Assembly: GCF_001673635.1 (NCBI RefSeq)
Contig: NZ_LZMH01000083.1
Location: forward strand, 124,001-188,000
Direction of reading: 5' to 3'
DNA from: Mycobacterium asiaticum
GTDB taxonomy: Bacteria > Actinomycetota > Actinomycetes > Mycobacteriales > Mycobacteriaceae
DNA: 64,000 nt
In this document: positions 53,671-62,113 of the stretch, piece by piece
Position numbering within the stretch: the first letter of the stretch is position 1
Layout: every line of letters starts with the position of its first letter
Program-made: the position numbers and the translations under genes
The notes under the pieces: model-generated
Seen by the model: the letters and a program-made list of their open reading frames with translations, nothing else
The model's database searches: none
Told to the model about the DNA's origin: nothing

Positions 53671-54711
53671 ATGGCCGGACTGTCCCTCGTGCAGCGAGAC
53701 CTCGACGCGACCCGCGGCCAGCTCGCGAACTGGTTCGAGCACAAGTTCGGCGCACCGGTGGAAATCGGCGAGCTGCGCCCCGCGAACCGCGCCGCGGGCT
53801 GGTCGAGTGTAAGTCTGCTGTTCAGCGTCGACGGTTCGCGCGAGTTCGTGGTCCGCATACCGCCGAGCGGTGGTGGCATCTACGCCGAGTACGACCTCGC
53901 CGGCCAGACGCGCACACAGCAATTCCTGCACGAGTATCAGATCGCCACGCCCGCGCCGATCCACTTCGAACCCGACCCGTCGTGGCTCGGGTCGAGTTTT
54001 CTGGTGATGCCGCGCATCGCCGGGCACACGCCGTCCGACACGTCGTTTGCCACTCGTGGCTGGCTGCACGGCGCCGGCCCGGAAGTACAGCGTCGCGTGC
54101 ATGACTCCTTCCTCGACACCTTGGTCGCCCTGCAACGCGTCCCGGCCGGTCAGGCACCCTGGCTGGAGCGGCCGCAGGGCGTCGGCAACGCCGCGGAACT
54201 CGCGTGGTGGTACGACTACGTCAAATGGGCCACCGACACGCAGGTTCCCGCCCTGATCACCGCCGCGTTCGAATGGCTGCATCGCCACCAACCCGAGGAC
54301 CCGTCCCGGCTCGCTGTCTGCTGGGGTGACGCGCGACTATCCAATGCGATCTTTGACGACGAAGGGCAAATCGTCGGGGTGCTGGACTGGGAACAGGCGT
54401 GTCTGTGCCCGGCGGAGACCGACTTCGCCTGGTGGCTGGCCACCCGCCGACAGACTATGGAGGTCAACGGGATCCAGGCCGATCCCGAGCTCCCCGGGTT
54501 CGAGAGCCGGCAAAATGTGATCGAGCGATTCGAGGAGCGGATCGGTCGGCCGCTGCGCTCGCTGCAGTGGTATGAGATTTTCGCAATGGTGCGGATGGGG
54601 TGCTGCATCCTGCGGGTGCAGTGGTTGCTGCGCAGCATGGGCCAGCGCGACCACGGCCTCACCCGTGCCCCCATCATGCCCGGCTGGGCGGTCGAGGTGG
54701 TCAGCCCGTAG
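53671..54711 (+). CDS. APH-family phosphotransferase
   Basis: A 346-residue kinase-like protein. The N-lobe includes WSSVSLLFSVDGSREFVVRI; the catalytic loop is CWGDARLSNAIFD, where the usual His of HxDxxxxN is replaced by Trp, and the metal motif is VLDWEQACLCP. The His change is seen in some members and need not abolish activity, since the catalytic Asp and the Asn are retained. ATG 53671 follows the operator region; an in-frame TTG at 53650 would lie within the promoter. It diverges from the alpha/beta hydrolase. It is a different branch from the ACAD-linked kinase at 13.5 kb. The substrate is unknown. Confidence 0.82.
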   Translation: MAGLSLVQRDLDATRGQLANWFEHKFGAPVEIGELRPANRAAGWSSVSLLFSVDGSREFVVRIPPSGGGIYAEYDLAGQTRTQQFLHEYQIATPAPIHFEPDPSWLGSSFLVMPRIAGHTPSDTSFATRGWLHGAGPEVQRRVHDSFLDTLVALQRVPAGQAPWLERPQGVGNAAELAWWYDYVKWATDTQVPALITAAFEWLHRHQPEDPSRLAVCWGDARLSNAIFDDEGQIVGVLDWEQACLCPAETDFAWWLATRRQTMEVNGIQADPELPGFESRQNVIERFEERIGRPLRSLQWYEIFAMVRMGCCILRVQWLLRSMGQRDHGLTRAPIMPGWAVEVVSP

Positions 54712-55288
54712 CGGGGAGGTCGTAGACGAGCAACTCGCGTGGATAGACCGCCCAATCCGGAGGCTGCGGAATGCGGGCCACACAAGCGGTATTGGTGCCG
54801 AGCCAGACCAGAGCCTTGCGGTACTCCTCCAGGCCTGCGGGGCGGAACGGGTAGTGGTGGTACAGCGCGAAAGCCTGCATGTGGGCGTAGAGCGCGGCCT
54901 TGCCGAGCAACCCGTCGGGCATGTCTTCGAAAACGATGATGCGCCGGCGCGCGACCCGGCGGCATTCGGCGATCAGCCCGACCGGGTCATGGCTGTGGTG
55001 TAGCACCTCGCTGAGGATCACGTGATCGAAAGAGCTGTCCGGGAAGGGAATCGTGCGGCCGTCGAATCCGGCAAACGAAATGTCGGTGGCACGTAAGTCT
55101 TTCACGTCAATCCCGGTCGGGACCGCGGCGTACATGTCCCGCAGGTACTGCGAGAGATGTCCGGTGCCGCAACCGACGTCGAGAACGGTGTCACCGTTGC
55201 CGACGTAGTCACCCAGCGCCTCGGCTTGTTCGCGCAGGCGCACCGCGGGCTGCAGGACGTGGTGGAATTCGGTGAAACGACGTCGCAT
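54701..55288 (-). CDS. Class I SAM-dependent methyltransferase
   Basis: A 195-residue methyltransferase. Motif I is VLDVGCGTGHLSQYL near residue 35, motif II GIDVKDLRATDISF, and motif III DHVILSEVLHHSHDP near residue 88. The C-terminal part contains PFRPAGLEEYRKALVWLG. The short size resembles UbiE/ArsM-like enzymes. ATG 55288 starts the conserved region; earlier in-frame codons fall in the divergent transporter promoter. The 3' end overlaps the convergent kinase gene by 11 bases. No substrate can be named. Confidence 0.82.
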   Translation of the reverse strand: MRRRFTEFHHVLQPAVRLREQAEALGDYVGNGDTVLDVGCGTGHLSQYLRDMYAAVPTGIDVKDLRATDISFAGFDGRTIPFPDSSFDHVILSEVLHHSHDPVGLIAECRRVARRRIIVFEDMPDGLLGKAALYAHMQAFALYHHYPFRPAGLEEYRKALVWLGTNTACVARIPQPPDWAVYPRELLVYDLPATG

Positions 55289-55349
55289 CGTCGGCAACGT
55301 ATCACGGGCCGGGGCGGTGAGAATGCCGCAACTGTGCCTACACTCGCGC

Positions 55350-56618
55350 GTGGCCAATCCAGTCAGCGTCAAGCGGATCGCGTTCGCGTGCATGGTGGGC
55401 ACCACCGTCGAGTTCTACGACTTCTACATCTACGGCACGGCCGCGGCGTTGGTCTTCCCCCACATCTTCTTCCCCGAGCTGAGCCCGGCGATGGGGACGA
55501 TCGCTGCCATGGGCACCTTCGCCGCCGCGTTCGTGTCCCGGCCGGTCGGCGGCGCGCTGTTCGGACACTTCGGTGATCGCCTGGGCCGCAAGGCGACCCT
55601 GGTGTCCACCATGCTGATCATGGGTCTGTGCACAGTTGCGGTGGGCCTTACGCCTGGGGCGGCGACGATCGGAATCGCGGCGCCGCTGATCGTTTTGGTC
55701 CTGCGGCTGTTGCAAGGGTTCGCCGTCGGCGGCGAGTGGGCCGGGTCGGCCTTGCTGGCAGCCGAATTCGCACCGGCCCACCGCCGTGGTAGCTACGGCA
55801 TGTTCACGGCGGTGGGCGCCGGCATCGCCACCCTGCTCACCAGCCTGACTTTTCTGATTGTCAACGCCACCGTCGGTGAGAAGAGCGCGGCGTTCCTGAA
55901 CTGGGGATGGCGGGTGCCGTTTCTGCTGAGCGGCCTGTTGGTCGCCATCGCGATGTATGTGCGCCTGGTCATCGACGAAACACCGGTCTTCACAAGACAA
56001 ACGGCGCGTCCTCGGGTGCCGCTGGCCGAGGTGCTCCGGCAGCAGCCGGCGCGGGTGGCGCTGGCGTCGGGCAGCTTCGTGGCGCTCTACGCGTTCGTGT
56101 TCATGGCCGGCACGTACCTGACCAGCTACGCGCACAGCCATTTGGGGCTGTCGCGCAATGTCATCCTGCGCGCAGGACTGCTGGGCGGTGTGGCGTGGAC
56201 CGCGGTCGTGCCGGTGTCGGCCATATTGTGTGACCGGGTCGGGCGCCGGCCGGTGATCCTGTCCGGGTGGGCGCTAGGCCTGCCGTGGTCGTTCGCGGTG
56301 ATTGCGCTGATCGACACCGACCGGCCGATGTTGTTCGCGGCCGCGATCGTTGGGACGTACAGCATCGCCGCGTTCAGCTATGCCCCGATGGCGTCCTTCG
56401 TGCCCGAACTGTTCAGCACGTCGCACCGCTACACCGGCGCCGGGCTGGCGATCAACGTGGCCGGCATTCTGGGTGGGGCGCTGCCGCCGTTGCTTGCCGA
56501 CCCGCTCAGCGACCGCTACGGCAGCTGGTCGATCGGACTGATGCTGGCGGTGCTGGTCGGGGTGAGCCTGCTGTGTACCTACCTGTTGCCCGAGACCCTC
56601 GGAGGAGCGCTCGAGTAA
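55350..56618 (+). CDS. MFS metabolite:H+ symporter (ProP/ShiA type)
   Basis: A 422-residue 12-helix transporter of the same family as the one at 28.1 kb. GTTVEFYDFYIYGTAAALVF is the helix-1 signature, GHFGDRLGRKATL the loop 2-3 motif, and RLLQGFAVGGEWAGSALL the helix-4 motif. GTG 55350 follows a TACACT -10-like element by six bases, so the transcript may be leaderless; ATG 55323 is the alternative. It diverges from the methyltransferase. The substrate class (osmolyte, aromatic acid or shikimate-like) cannot be resolved. A degenerate family palindrome follows its stop. Confidence 0.85.
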   Translation: MANPVSVKRIAFACMVGTTVEFYDFYIYGTAAALVFPHIFFPELSPAMGTIAAMGTFAAAFVSRPVGGALFGHFGDRLGRKATLVSTMLIMGLCTVAVGLTPGAATIGIAAPLIVLVLRLLQGFAVGGEWAGSALLAAEFAPAHRRGSYGMFTAVGAGIATLLTSLTFLIVNATVGEKSAAFLNWGWRVPFLLSGLLVAIAMYVRLVIDETPVFTRQTARPRVPLAEVLRQQPARVALASGSFVALYAFVFMAGTYLTSYAHSHLGLSRNVILRAGLLGGVAWTAVVPVSAILCDRVGRRPVILSGWALGLPWSFAVIALIDTDRPMLFAAAIVGTYSIAAFSYAPMASFVPELFSTSHRYTGAGLAINVAGILGGALPPLLADPLSDRYGSWSIGLMLAVLVGVSLLCTYLLPETLGGALE

Positions 56619-56623
56619 CCCTC

Positions 56624-56683
56624 GCGAGCAGACGCAAAAGCACCCGACGCGCCGAGCGTGCGGGTGATTTTGTGTCTGGTCGC
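56624..56683. terminator. GAGCAGACGCA-family palindrome, copy 5 (degenerate)
   Basis: The left arm 56624-56646 keeps the family sequence (GCGAGCAGACGC then AAAAGCACCCG). The right arm 56661-56683 pairs with it at 20 of 23 positions; the three changes are all in the right arm. It lies between the convergent transporter and ion-channel genes. Confidence 0.68.
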
Positions 56684-56699
56684 GCAACTAACCGCGCAA

Positions 56700-57422
56700 C
56701 TAACGTGCGGCTTCCTGCTGTCGCAGTTGGTCGGCCAGCGCCCTGATCTCGGCGCGCAAATCCTCGATCTGGCTGGCCGTCGCAGCCTGATTCTCGGTGT
56801 CGGCGTCCGAGACCCGCTGCACGATCCAGGAGGCCAGCGACGCCGTCACCACACCCACCAGGCTGATGCCGCCGATCATCAGCAGCGCCGCGACCACCCG
56901 GCCGGTGACGGTCATCGGATACAGGTTGCCGTAGCCGACCGTGGTCACCGTGGTGATGGACCACCACAGTGCCTTGCCGAACGAGTCGATGGTGGCGCCG
57001 GGCTGCCCGCGTTCGGCGTCCAGGATCGCCAGCGATCCCGCATACACCAACAGGATGACCCCCGAGATCGTGTAGATCAGGATCTGACCGCGAACGGCGC
57101 GACCGACGGCCTTTTGCAACACGCCGAGCAGGACCAGCAACCGCAGCATCCGTAGCGGCCGCATAAAAGGCAACGCCACCATGATGAGGTCGAACAGGTG
57201 CAGCAGAAACCATTCCCGACGATCCTCGGCCAGGATCAGGCGAGCCACGTAGTCGACGACGAAGATCCCCCACGCCAGCCAGCACAACAGCCACAGCGCA
57301 CGCGCTTCGAAACCGTGCGGCCGGCCCAATATCTGCACCGAATACATGGCGAGGAAGGCGACGGCGACCAGGGCGAGCGGCCACTCGGTGCGCTGCCTCC
57401 ACAGTTGTTCCTTGGATTGCAC
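56700..57422 (-). CDS. Voltage-gated-type potassium channel subunit
   Basis: A 240-residue membrane protein with six hydrophobic segments and a pore loop. The selectivity filter is TTVTTVGYGNLYP near residue 165, with the TVGYG signature. The S4-like segment MRPLRMLRLLVLLGVLQKAV near 85-105 carries regularly spaced Arg, giving voltage sensing or its remnant. The C-terminal 35 residues (ASQIEDLRAEIRALADQLRQ) form a coiled coil that would tetramerise the subunits. ATG 57422 is the start. It begins five bases after the HAD gene and is likely co-transcribed with it. Confidence 0.9.
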   Translation of the reverse strand: MQSKEQLWRQRTEWPLALVAVAFLAMYSVQILGRPHGFEARALWLLCWLAWGIFVVDYVARLILAEDRREWFLLHLFDLIMVALPFMRPLRMLRLLVLLGVLQKAVGRAVRGQILIYTISGVILLVYAGSLAILDAERGQPGATIDSFGKALWWSITTVTTVGYGNLYPMTVTGRVVAALLMIGGISLVGVVTASLASWIVQRVSDADTENQAATASQIEDLRAEIRALADQLRQQEAAR

Positions 57423-57427
57423 ACGGC

Positions 57428-58129
57428 TCAGCGTACGAGTTGATCCGCCAGATCGACGAAATCACAAGCGTTGATGTCGAACTCGTCTTCGTATGCCACA
57501 TCCGCGGTCGCGCCGGCGCCGAACTCCAGCGGCCGGGCCACGAACGCGGTCCCGAAACCGAGCCGGCCGGCCGCACGGATGTCGTACTTGTGACTGGCCA
57601 CCATCATGATTTCGTCGGGCTGCAGGCCGAGGTAGGTGGCGGCCATCCGGTACGCGGCCGGGTCCGGCTTGAACACGCCGGCCATCTCCGCGGCGAAGAC
57701 GGCGTCCCAGAGCAGACCCGCCCGCTTAGAGATGTTGACCACCGCGCTCACATCGGCGTTCGACAGGGTCGCCAGTGTGTACCGCGTGCGGAGCCGGTCC
57801 AGTCCCGGTATGGCGTCCGGCCACGGCCGCAACCGCTGCCACGCCAGTGTGAGCTCCTCGCGCTCGGCGCCGGAGAGGTCACCCGCCCCGGCGTCGTCAA
57901 GAATGGCGTCGAGGGCGCGACGGTACACCGTGTGCACCGACACCCAGGTTCCCGAGCGGGCCGGCGCGGCGTTCAGCGCCGCGAAGTACTCCGCTCGCCA
58001 GCGCCGCACCACGTCGGGCCAATCGACTTCCGGGTGCCGGCCGGCGCTGATCCGCCTGGCCTCATCGCACACCGTCGAGTGAAAGTCCGTCGCGGTCCCT
58101 TGGACATCGAATAACAGCGCCTTGAGCAC
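57428..58129 (-). CDS. HAD-family hydrolase, haloacid dehalogenase type II-like
   Basis: A 233-residue HAD protein. Motif I is LLFDVQGTATD with the nucleophile Asp at residue 8, motif II TLATLSNADV (Ser/Asn), motif III lies in FKPDPAAYRMA (Lys), and motif IV in MMVASHKYDIRAAGRLG. The FKPDP and ASHxxDxxAA motifs are typical of L-2-haloacid dehalogenases. In that subgroup motif I lacks the second Asp, as here (DVQGT), which favours dehalogenase over phosphatase chemistry. It is followed after five bases by the potassium channel gene. The link between the two is unclear. Confidence 0.85.
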   Translation of the reverse strand: MLKALLFDVQGTATDFHSTVCDEARRISAGRHPEVDWPDVVRRWRAEYFAALNAAPARSGTWVSVHTVYRRALDAILDDAGAGDLSGAEREELTLAWQRLRPWPDAIPGLDRLRTRYTLATLSNADVSAVVNISKRAGLLWDAVFAAEMAGVFKPDPAAYRMAATYLGLQPDEIMMVASHKYDIRAAGRLGFGTAFVARPLEFGAGATADVAYEDEFDINACDFVDLADQLVR

Positions 58130-58144
58130 CCGACCGAATCTACG

Positions 58145-58246
58145 ATGTCCCCGTGGCCAGTGACAGCGACGTCAGCGCCGTCGCCACCGAGGAGCCGCGA
58201 GCCCGACTGCCGGTTCACCCTCGCCAACGAGCGGACCTTTCGATAG
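58145..58246 (+). pseudogene. Remnant of a DUF202 (YidH-like) membrane protein gene
   Basis: A short frame of 33 residues ends CRFTLANERTFR followed by TAG at 58244. RFTLANERTF is the N-terminal signature of DUF202 proteins, which continues with LAWxRT and three transmembrane helices in intact members. Here nothing of that remains. In another frame, GTG 58153 opens MASDSDVSAVATEEP, which looks like the natural N-terminus, so a one-base frameshift lies near 58190-58200 as well. M. tuberculosis has DUF202 genes (Rv2272, Rv2273) at about this place. The break is 25 bases from the end of the kinase gene, marking a likely rearrangement point. Confidence 0.6.
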
Positions 58247-58271
58247 CCCCACCGCCGTAACGCCTTTCGGG

Positions 58272-59831
58272 CTACCAAAGGTAAACCACCGCGTCCTTGC
58301 CGCCGGTGCACCTGATCCACGGGTTGGCGCCATCACCGGCGCATTCCATCAAGAAGTTCGCGGCGTTCTTCGGGTCGCAATTCGCGCCGGGCACGGTGAA
58401 GCAATCGACGGAGCCCGGCGCCGATACCGTCCGCGTCCCCTCGGTTGCGTTGCCGTAGGTGTCCCAGTACGTGCGCAGCACCGTGTTGGCGAAGTAGCAC
58501 GACGTCTGCGGCGACCCCCGGCCGCCGTGCGACCCGAACCCGGTCGCGTTGCTGAGTTGAAAACCCTGATCGCAGCTCTGATGGCCGGCGCTCTGGTCCG
58601 GACCGGTGATCAGCGGCGGGGTGGCGTTGACGGGCCGCGACGGCACAGGCTCCGGCGCACCGGACGACTCACCTGAGTAGGGCGGGATGGTCGGCGGGAC
58701 GGTTGCCGACGGTCCGGCCGTCGGGGTCGGATCGGAATCGGGCAGTAGACCGATGACGGCGCCGATCGCCGCCAGCACCACCGCCGCGCAGACAGCGACA
58801 AGGGTGGGCACCAGCCAACGCGGCCGTGGCTTGGCCGCCGGTTCGGCCGACATCACCGGTTGCGGGCCCGAGGGCGGGAAGGTCTGCGGATAGACCTGTT
58901 GCTGCGGTGGCGGCATGGGTGGTCGTTGCGGGGGCAGCCATGAGGCGCCTTGCGTCGGCGTCTGGTCGACCGGGTCGATCACGGTGCGCGCACCGCTTCG
59001 TAGGGCCCGTTCGGCGGCCCTGCCAAACGCCCCGGCGCTGCCGTACCGATCGTCGGGTTCCTTCGCCATGCCGCGGGCGATCACCTCGTCCAAGGCCAGT
59101 GGAATCTTCCGGTTGGTCAGGCTCGGGCGCGGCGGCGGTGCCGACAGGTGGGCGGCGACCAACCCGCCCTGGGTCTGGGCGGGAAACGGCGGCTGCCCGG
59201 TCAGCGCTTCGTAGAGGACGCAGGCCAGCGAGTAGATGTCGGCGGCGGGGGTGATATCGCTGTCGGTGAACCGTTCCGGCGCCATGTAGGCCCACGAGCC
59301 GACCCGCATGTTGGCCGCGGTAAGCCGGGTATTCTCGCCCATCACCTCGGCGATCCCGAAGTCGACCAGGTAGGCGAAGTCGGCGGGCGTGACGAGGATG
59401 TTCTGCGGCTTGACGTCCCGGTGCACCAGCCCGTCGGCGTGGGCGGCGTCCAGCGCCGCGGCGATCTGGGTGACGATGGCGACCGCGCGCGCCGGTTCCA
59501 GCGGCGCTCTGATCAGCAACGATTCCAGGTCCTTGCCGCGGACCAGGCGCATGTCGATGAACAGCGAGCCGTCGATTTCACCGAAGCCGTGGATCGGGAT
59601 GACGTGCGGTTCCTGCAACGTCGCCGCGGCGTGGGATTCCCGCTCGAAGCGGGTGCGGAATTTGCGGTCGTTGGCAAACTGTCCCTTGATGATCTTGAGG
59701 GCGACGGTCCGGCCGATCTGGTTGTCGTAGGCCTCATAGACCTCGCCCATGCCGCCTTTGCCGAGGACGCCGGTGATGGTGTATTTGCCGAAGGTCGTGC
59801 CGACACGCTGGTCGTCCGCTGACACCGTCAT
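58272..59831 (-). CDS. Membrane Ser/Thr protein kinase, PknE/PknH-like, with Cys-rich external domain
   Basis: A 519-residue receptor-type kinase. The catalytic domain covers residues 10-280: VLGKGGMGEVYEA (Gly loop), Lys46 in VALK, HRDVKPQN with Asp139, and DFG at 157-159. A Pro/Gln-rich juxtamembrane stretch (298-340) leads to one transmembrane helix (about 339-362). The external domain of about 120 residues after a Pro/Thr linker has six cysteines, beginning near GHQSCDQGF and ending WIRCTGGKD, so three disulfides are likely. GGGAGG is two bases before ATG 59831; GTG 59825 has better spacing. The ligand is unknown. It heads a cluster of wall-related genes with another kinase at 63.7 kb. 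Confidence 0.9.
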   Translation of the reverse strand: MTVSADDQRVGTTFGKYTITGVLGKGGMGEVYEAYDNQIGRTVALKIIKGQFANDRKFRTRFERESHAAATLQEPHVIPIHGFGEIDGSLFIDMRLVRGKDLESLLIRAPLEPARAVAIVTQIAAALDAAHADGLVHRDVKPQNILVTPADFAYLVDFGIAEVMGENTRLTAANMRVGSWAYMAPERFTDSDITPAADIYSLACVLYEALTGQPPFPAQTQGGLVAAHLSAPPPRPSLTNRKIPLALDEVIARGMAKEPDDRYGSAGAFGRAAERALRSGARTVIDPVDQTPTQGASWLPPQRPPMPPPQQQVYPQTFPPSGPQPVMSAEPAAKPRPRWLVPTLVAVCAAVVLAAIGAVIGLLPDSDPTPTAGPSATVPPTIPPYSGESSGAPEPVPSRPVNATPPLITGPDQSAGHQSCDQGFQLSNATGFGSHGGRGSPQTSCYFANTVLRTYWDTYGNATEGTRTVSAPGSVDCFTVPGANCDPKNAANFLMECAGDGANPWIRCTGGKDAVVYLW

Positions 59832-59871
59832 ATCCTCCCGTTAGGGATTATGCGGCACGTCGCCATGATGT

Positions 59872-60732
59872 CTAAGGGTTTCCCGCGCAGCCGCCGGCGG
59901 GCAACCGGGCGCGGTTGGCGTTCAGCCAGCCTGCGACCGCGTCGAGGGCGGCCCTGCCGTCGTCGAACGAACCCGAGGCCGGCTCGGCGGCAAGGGCGAC
60001 GGCCATCCGGCCGCCTGGTGTGGTCAGCACGCCGAGTTGGCGGACGAGGTAATTACCGGACGGCGACGGACCCCAGCCGCCCTTGAACTGGGCGCCGGCG
60101 AGTTCGCCGATCCCCCAGCGTTGTTGCGGTTCGACTTCGCCCATCAGCGAGAAGATTGGGTCATTCGACGGGTTGCAGACCGCGCTCGCGATGAATCGCA
60201 CCTGGTTGACCAGTGACCACTGAGTCTGGCCGAAAGCGGTGAATTCCGGTCGCAGCCTTCGGGATTCGACAGTAGTAGGGTCGCCGGTCTGCTGCAGAAC
60301 CTGGTGCACCTGCTGAGCCGCGATCACTGGTTCGCCCAGCTGCCGCCACAATGCTTCGGCTGCCGCGTTGTCGGATTCGGTGATGGCGGCCTTCATTTGG
60401 TCGGTGATCACGTGTTGCGCGCGGTAGGCGGCGATCACCAGGGGCACCTTGATCGTCGACCAGGCCGCTCCTTGCTGCCAGTCCCCCCACACGGTGACCG
60501 GCTGCCCGGAGCCGACAGCGGTGACGGCCAGCCCGACCCGGGCGTTCAGGTGGGCGGTCGACTGGGTGAAGTCCGCGGCCAGGTCGGTGGTCGGGTTGAC
60601 CGGTGGCGCAGCGATGCCCGGCGCGGGGTGCGCGGACGGTGTCGGCCGGTGCGGTGCGTGCCGGCGGGTGTATTCAGCGCTCAAGGTCACGATCGCGGCC
60701 GCCGCAACCAAGGTTGCGAGGACCGCGGCCAA
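59872..60732 (-). CDS. Class A beta-lactamase-like serine hydrolase, exported
   Basis: A 286-residue protein with an N-terminal membrane or signal segment (residues 1-20, MAAVLATLVAAAAIVTLSA) and a His/Pro-rich linker. Class A motifs are present: S92-T-I-K95, S120-D121-N122 and K216-G-G in place of KTG. The omega-loop Glu that deacylates penicillins is not clearly placed, so it may be a peptidase or a slow beta-lactamase. The TTG at 60732 is a weak start and the true N-terminus may differ. It lies 10 bases after the amidase gene on the same strand, suggesting joint expression of two peptidoglycan-linked enzymes. Confidence 0.8.
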   Translation of the reverse strand: MAAVLATLVAAAAIVTLSAEYTRRHAPHRPTPSAHPAPGIAAPPVNPTTDLAADFTQSTAHLNARVGLAVTAVGSGQPVTVWGDWQQGAAWSTIKVPLVIAAYRAQHVITDQMKAAITESDNAAAEALWRQLGEPVIAAQQVHQVLQQTGDPTTVESRRLRPEFTAFGQTQWSLVNQVRFIASAVCNPSNDPIFSLMGEVEPQQRWGIGELAGAQFKGGWGPSPSGNYLVRQLGVLTTPGGRMAVALAAEPASGSFDDGRAALDAVAGWLNANRARLPAGGCAGNP

Positions 60733-60742
60733 CCGTCGGACG

Positions 60743-61492
60743 CTAGCCCGGCTTGGCCTGGAGATAGTTGACGATCCCCTGCGTAACGGCGGCGGCGTAG
60801 CGCGCCCGTCCGTCCGGGCTCTCGATGAGAGCGGCGTCTTCTGCGTTTTTCATGTTGCCGAGTTCCACCAGCACCGCCGGGTATTCGGCGAAGTTCAGCC
60901 CGGCCAGGTCGGCGCGGCCGTACAGCCCGCCGGAGCCGACGTAGTTGGACGGCTGAAACCCGGCGCCGATCAGCGCACTGCGCATCGCCTCGGCGAGCTG
61001 GAGGGACGGACCGGACTGCGACGCATTGAGCGGCGGGCTGGAGTAGTTCACATGGAAACCCCGCCCCGAGGCAGGTCCGCCGTCGGCGTGGATGCTGACG
61101 ATCGCGTCGGGGCGCGCGTTGTTGGCGTGGGCGGCACGGTCGTCGATGCATGGTCCGGCCGAGTTGTCGTCGCCCCGGGACAGCTGGGTGTTGACGCCCA
61201 TCCCATTCAGGTTGGCGGCAACCATGTTGGTGACTTCCCAGGTGAACGCGTGCTCGGGATAGCCGTCGTTGGCAGCGGTGCCCGAGGTGTTGCACGGCTT
61301 GGTGCCGCCACGGCCATTGGGAACCTGCCGGTTGATGGACGCGTCGGCGACCCCGTTGTGGCCCGGGTCGAGAAACACGCTCATTCCGGCGATGTTGGCC
61401 GCGCCGGCACGCGGACTGGAGACCAAACCGACCAGCACCACCGGTGCCGCGGCGACGCGTTTCAGCACGTCGCGCCTGGAAATTCGGCTCAC
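60743..61492 (-). CDS. Zinc N-acetylmuramoyl-L-alanine amidase, Ami1 (Rv3717)-like
   Basis: A 249-residue amidase_3 enzyme that cuts the bond between muramic acid and the stem peptide. Zinc and catalytic residues are His45 (LDPGHNG), Glu80 (GYPEH), His135 (SIHADGG) and Glu210 (VLVELGN). Cys67 and Cys115 match the disulfide of Rv3717. The N-terminus SRISRRDVLKRVAAAPVVLV carries a twin-arginine motif and hydrophobic core, so export is probably by Tat; this differs from Rv3717 itself. GTG 61492 is chosen because it starts at this signal; upstream residues in frame are not signal-like. In M. tuberculosis the homologue lies elsewhere in the genome. Confidence 0.9.
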   Translation of the reverse strand: MSRISRRDVLKRVAAAPVVLVGLVSSPRAGAANIAGMSVFLDPGHNGVADASINRQVPNGRGGTKPCNTSGTAANDGYPEHAFTWEVTNMVAANLNGMGVNTQLSRGDDNSAGPCIDDRAAHANNARPDAIVSIHADGGPASGRGFHVNYSSPPLNASQSGPSLQLAEAMRSALIGAGFQPSNYVGSGGLYGRADLAGLNFAEYPAVLVELGNMKNAEDAALIESPDGRARYAAAVTQGIVNYLQAKPG

Positions 61493-61677
61493 CGCGCGAT
61501 GGTAACAATCGGAGGCGGCCGCGCGCCCTTCACCCGAACCGCCGCACCTTCCCCGCTCCACCGCCAGCCGAACGTCACTGCCGAAATTCCCGCCCGTATT
61601 CGCAGTGTGGTTGGGTTCGCGGACTTTCACACGCGTTACCCCTCGCCACCGACGACCTGGCGTGCTAAGACCAAGCG

Positions 61678-62103
61678 ATGCGAATCATGCAGCTGGCGGT
61701 GATCGCCGCCGCCGCCGCCGCAGCAACCATGGCGCTGCCGGCAACCGCCCACGCGGACTCCAAGTATTTCCAATCGCCGTCCGGCAACATCTTCTGCATC
61801 ATCGCTGCGGACGGCGCCGCCTGCGACATCCGCGAATACACCTACACCCCACCGCCGCCTCCCGAGTGCGCTCAGCACATCGCCTGGGGCAGCCGGTTCA
61901 CACTGAGCCCCGGTAAACCCGGCGCCATCGAATGCCACGGCGACACCTTGCAGCTGCCCGGTGAGCCGGCACTCGCTTACGGCCAAACCATCTCCGCCGG
62001 CTCGATCACCTGCGCCAGCAGCGAGCAGGCCGGCATGAAGTGCACCGACAGTACCAGCGGGCACTTCTTCCGGGTTTCGCGCGACTCGTTCGATCTCGGC
62101 TAG
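61678..62103 (+). CDS. Secreted DUF6636-like protein
   Basis: A 141-residue protein with a signal peptide (LAVIAAAAAAATMALPATAH, cleaved near residue 26). The mature domain has the pattern FQSPSGNIFCIIAADGAACDI, then C...G (PPPECAQHIAWG), CHGDTLQLPG, LAYGQTISAG, and ITCASSEQAGMKCTD with GHFFRVSRDSFDLG at the end. Six cysteines at conserved places indicate three disulfides. This is the layout of small secreted mycobacterial proteins grouped as DUF6636. The start is ATG 61678, without a ribosome site. It is divergent from the amidase. Function unknown. Confidence 0.82.
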   Translation: MRIMQLAVIAAAAAAATMALPATAHADSKYFQSPSGNIFCIIAADGAACDIREYTYTPPPPPECAQHIAWGSRFTLSPGKPGAIECHGDTLQLPGEPALAYGQTISAGSITCASSEQAGMKCTDSTSGHFFRVSRDSFDLG

Positions 62104-62113
62104 GTCAAGGCCG

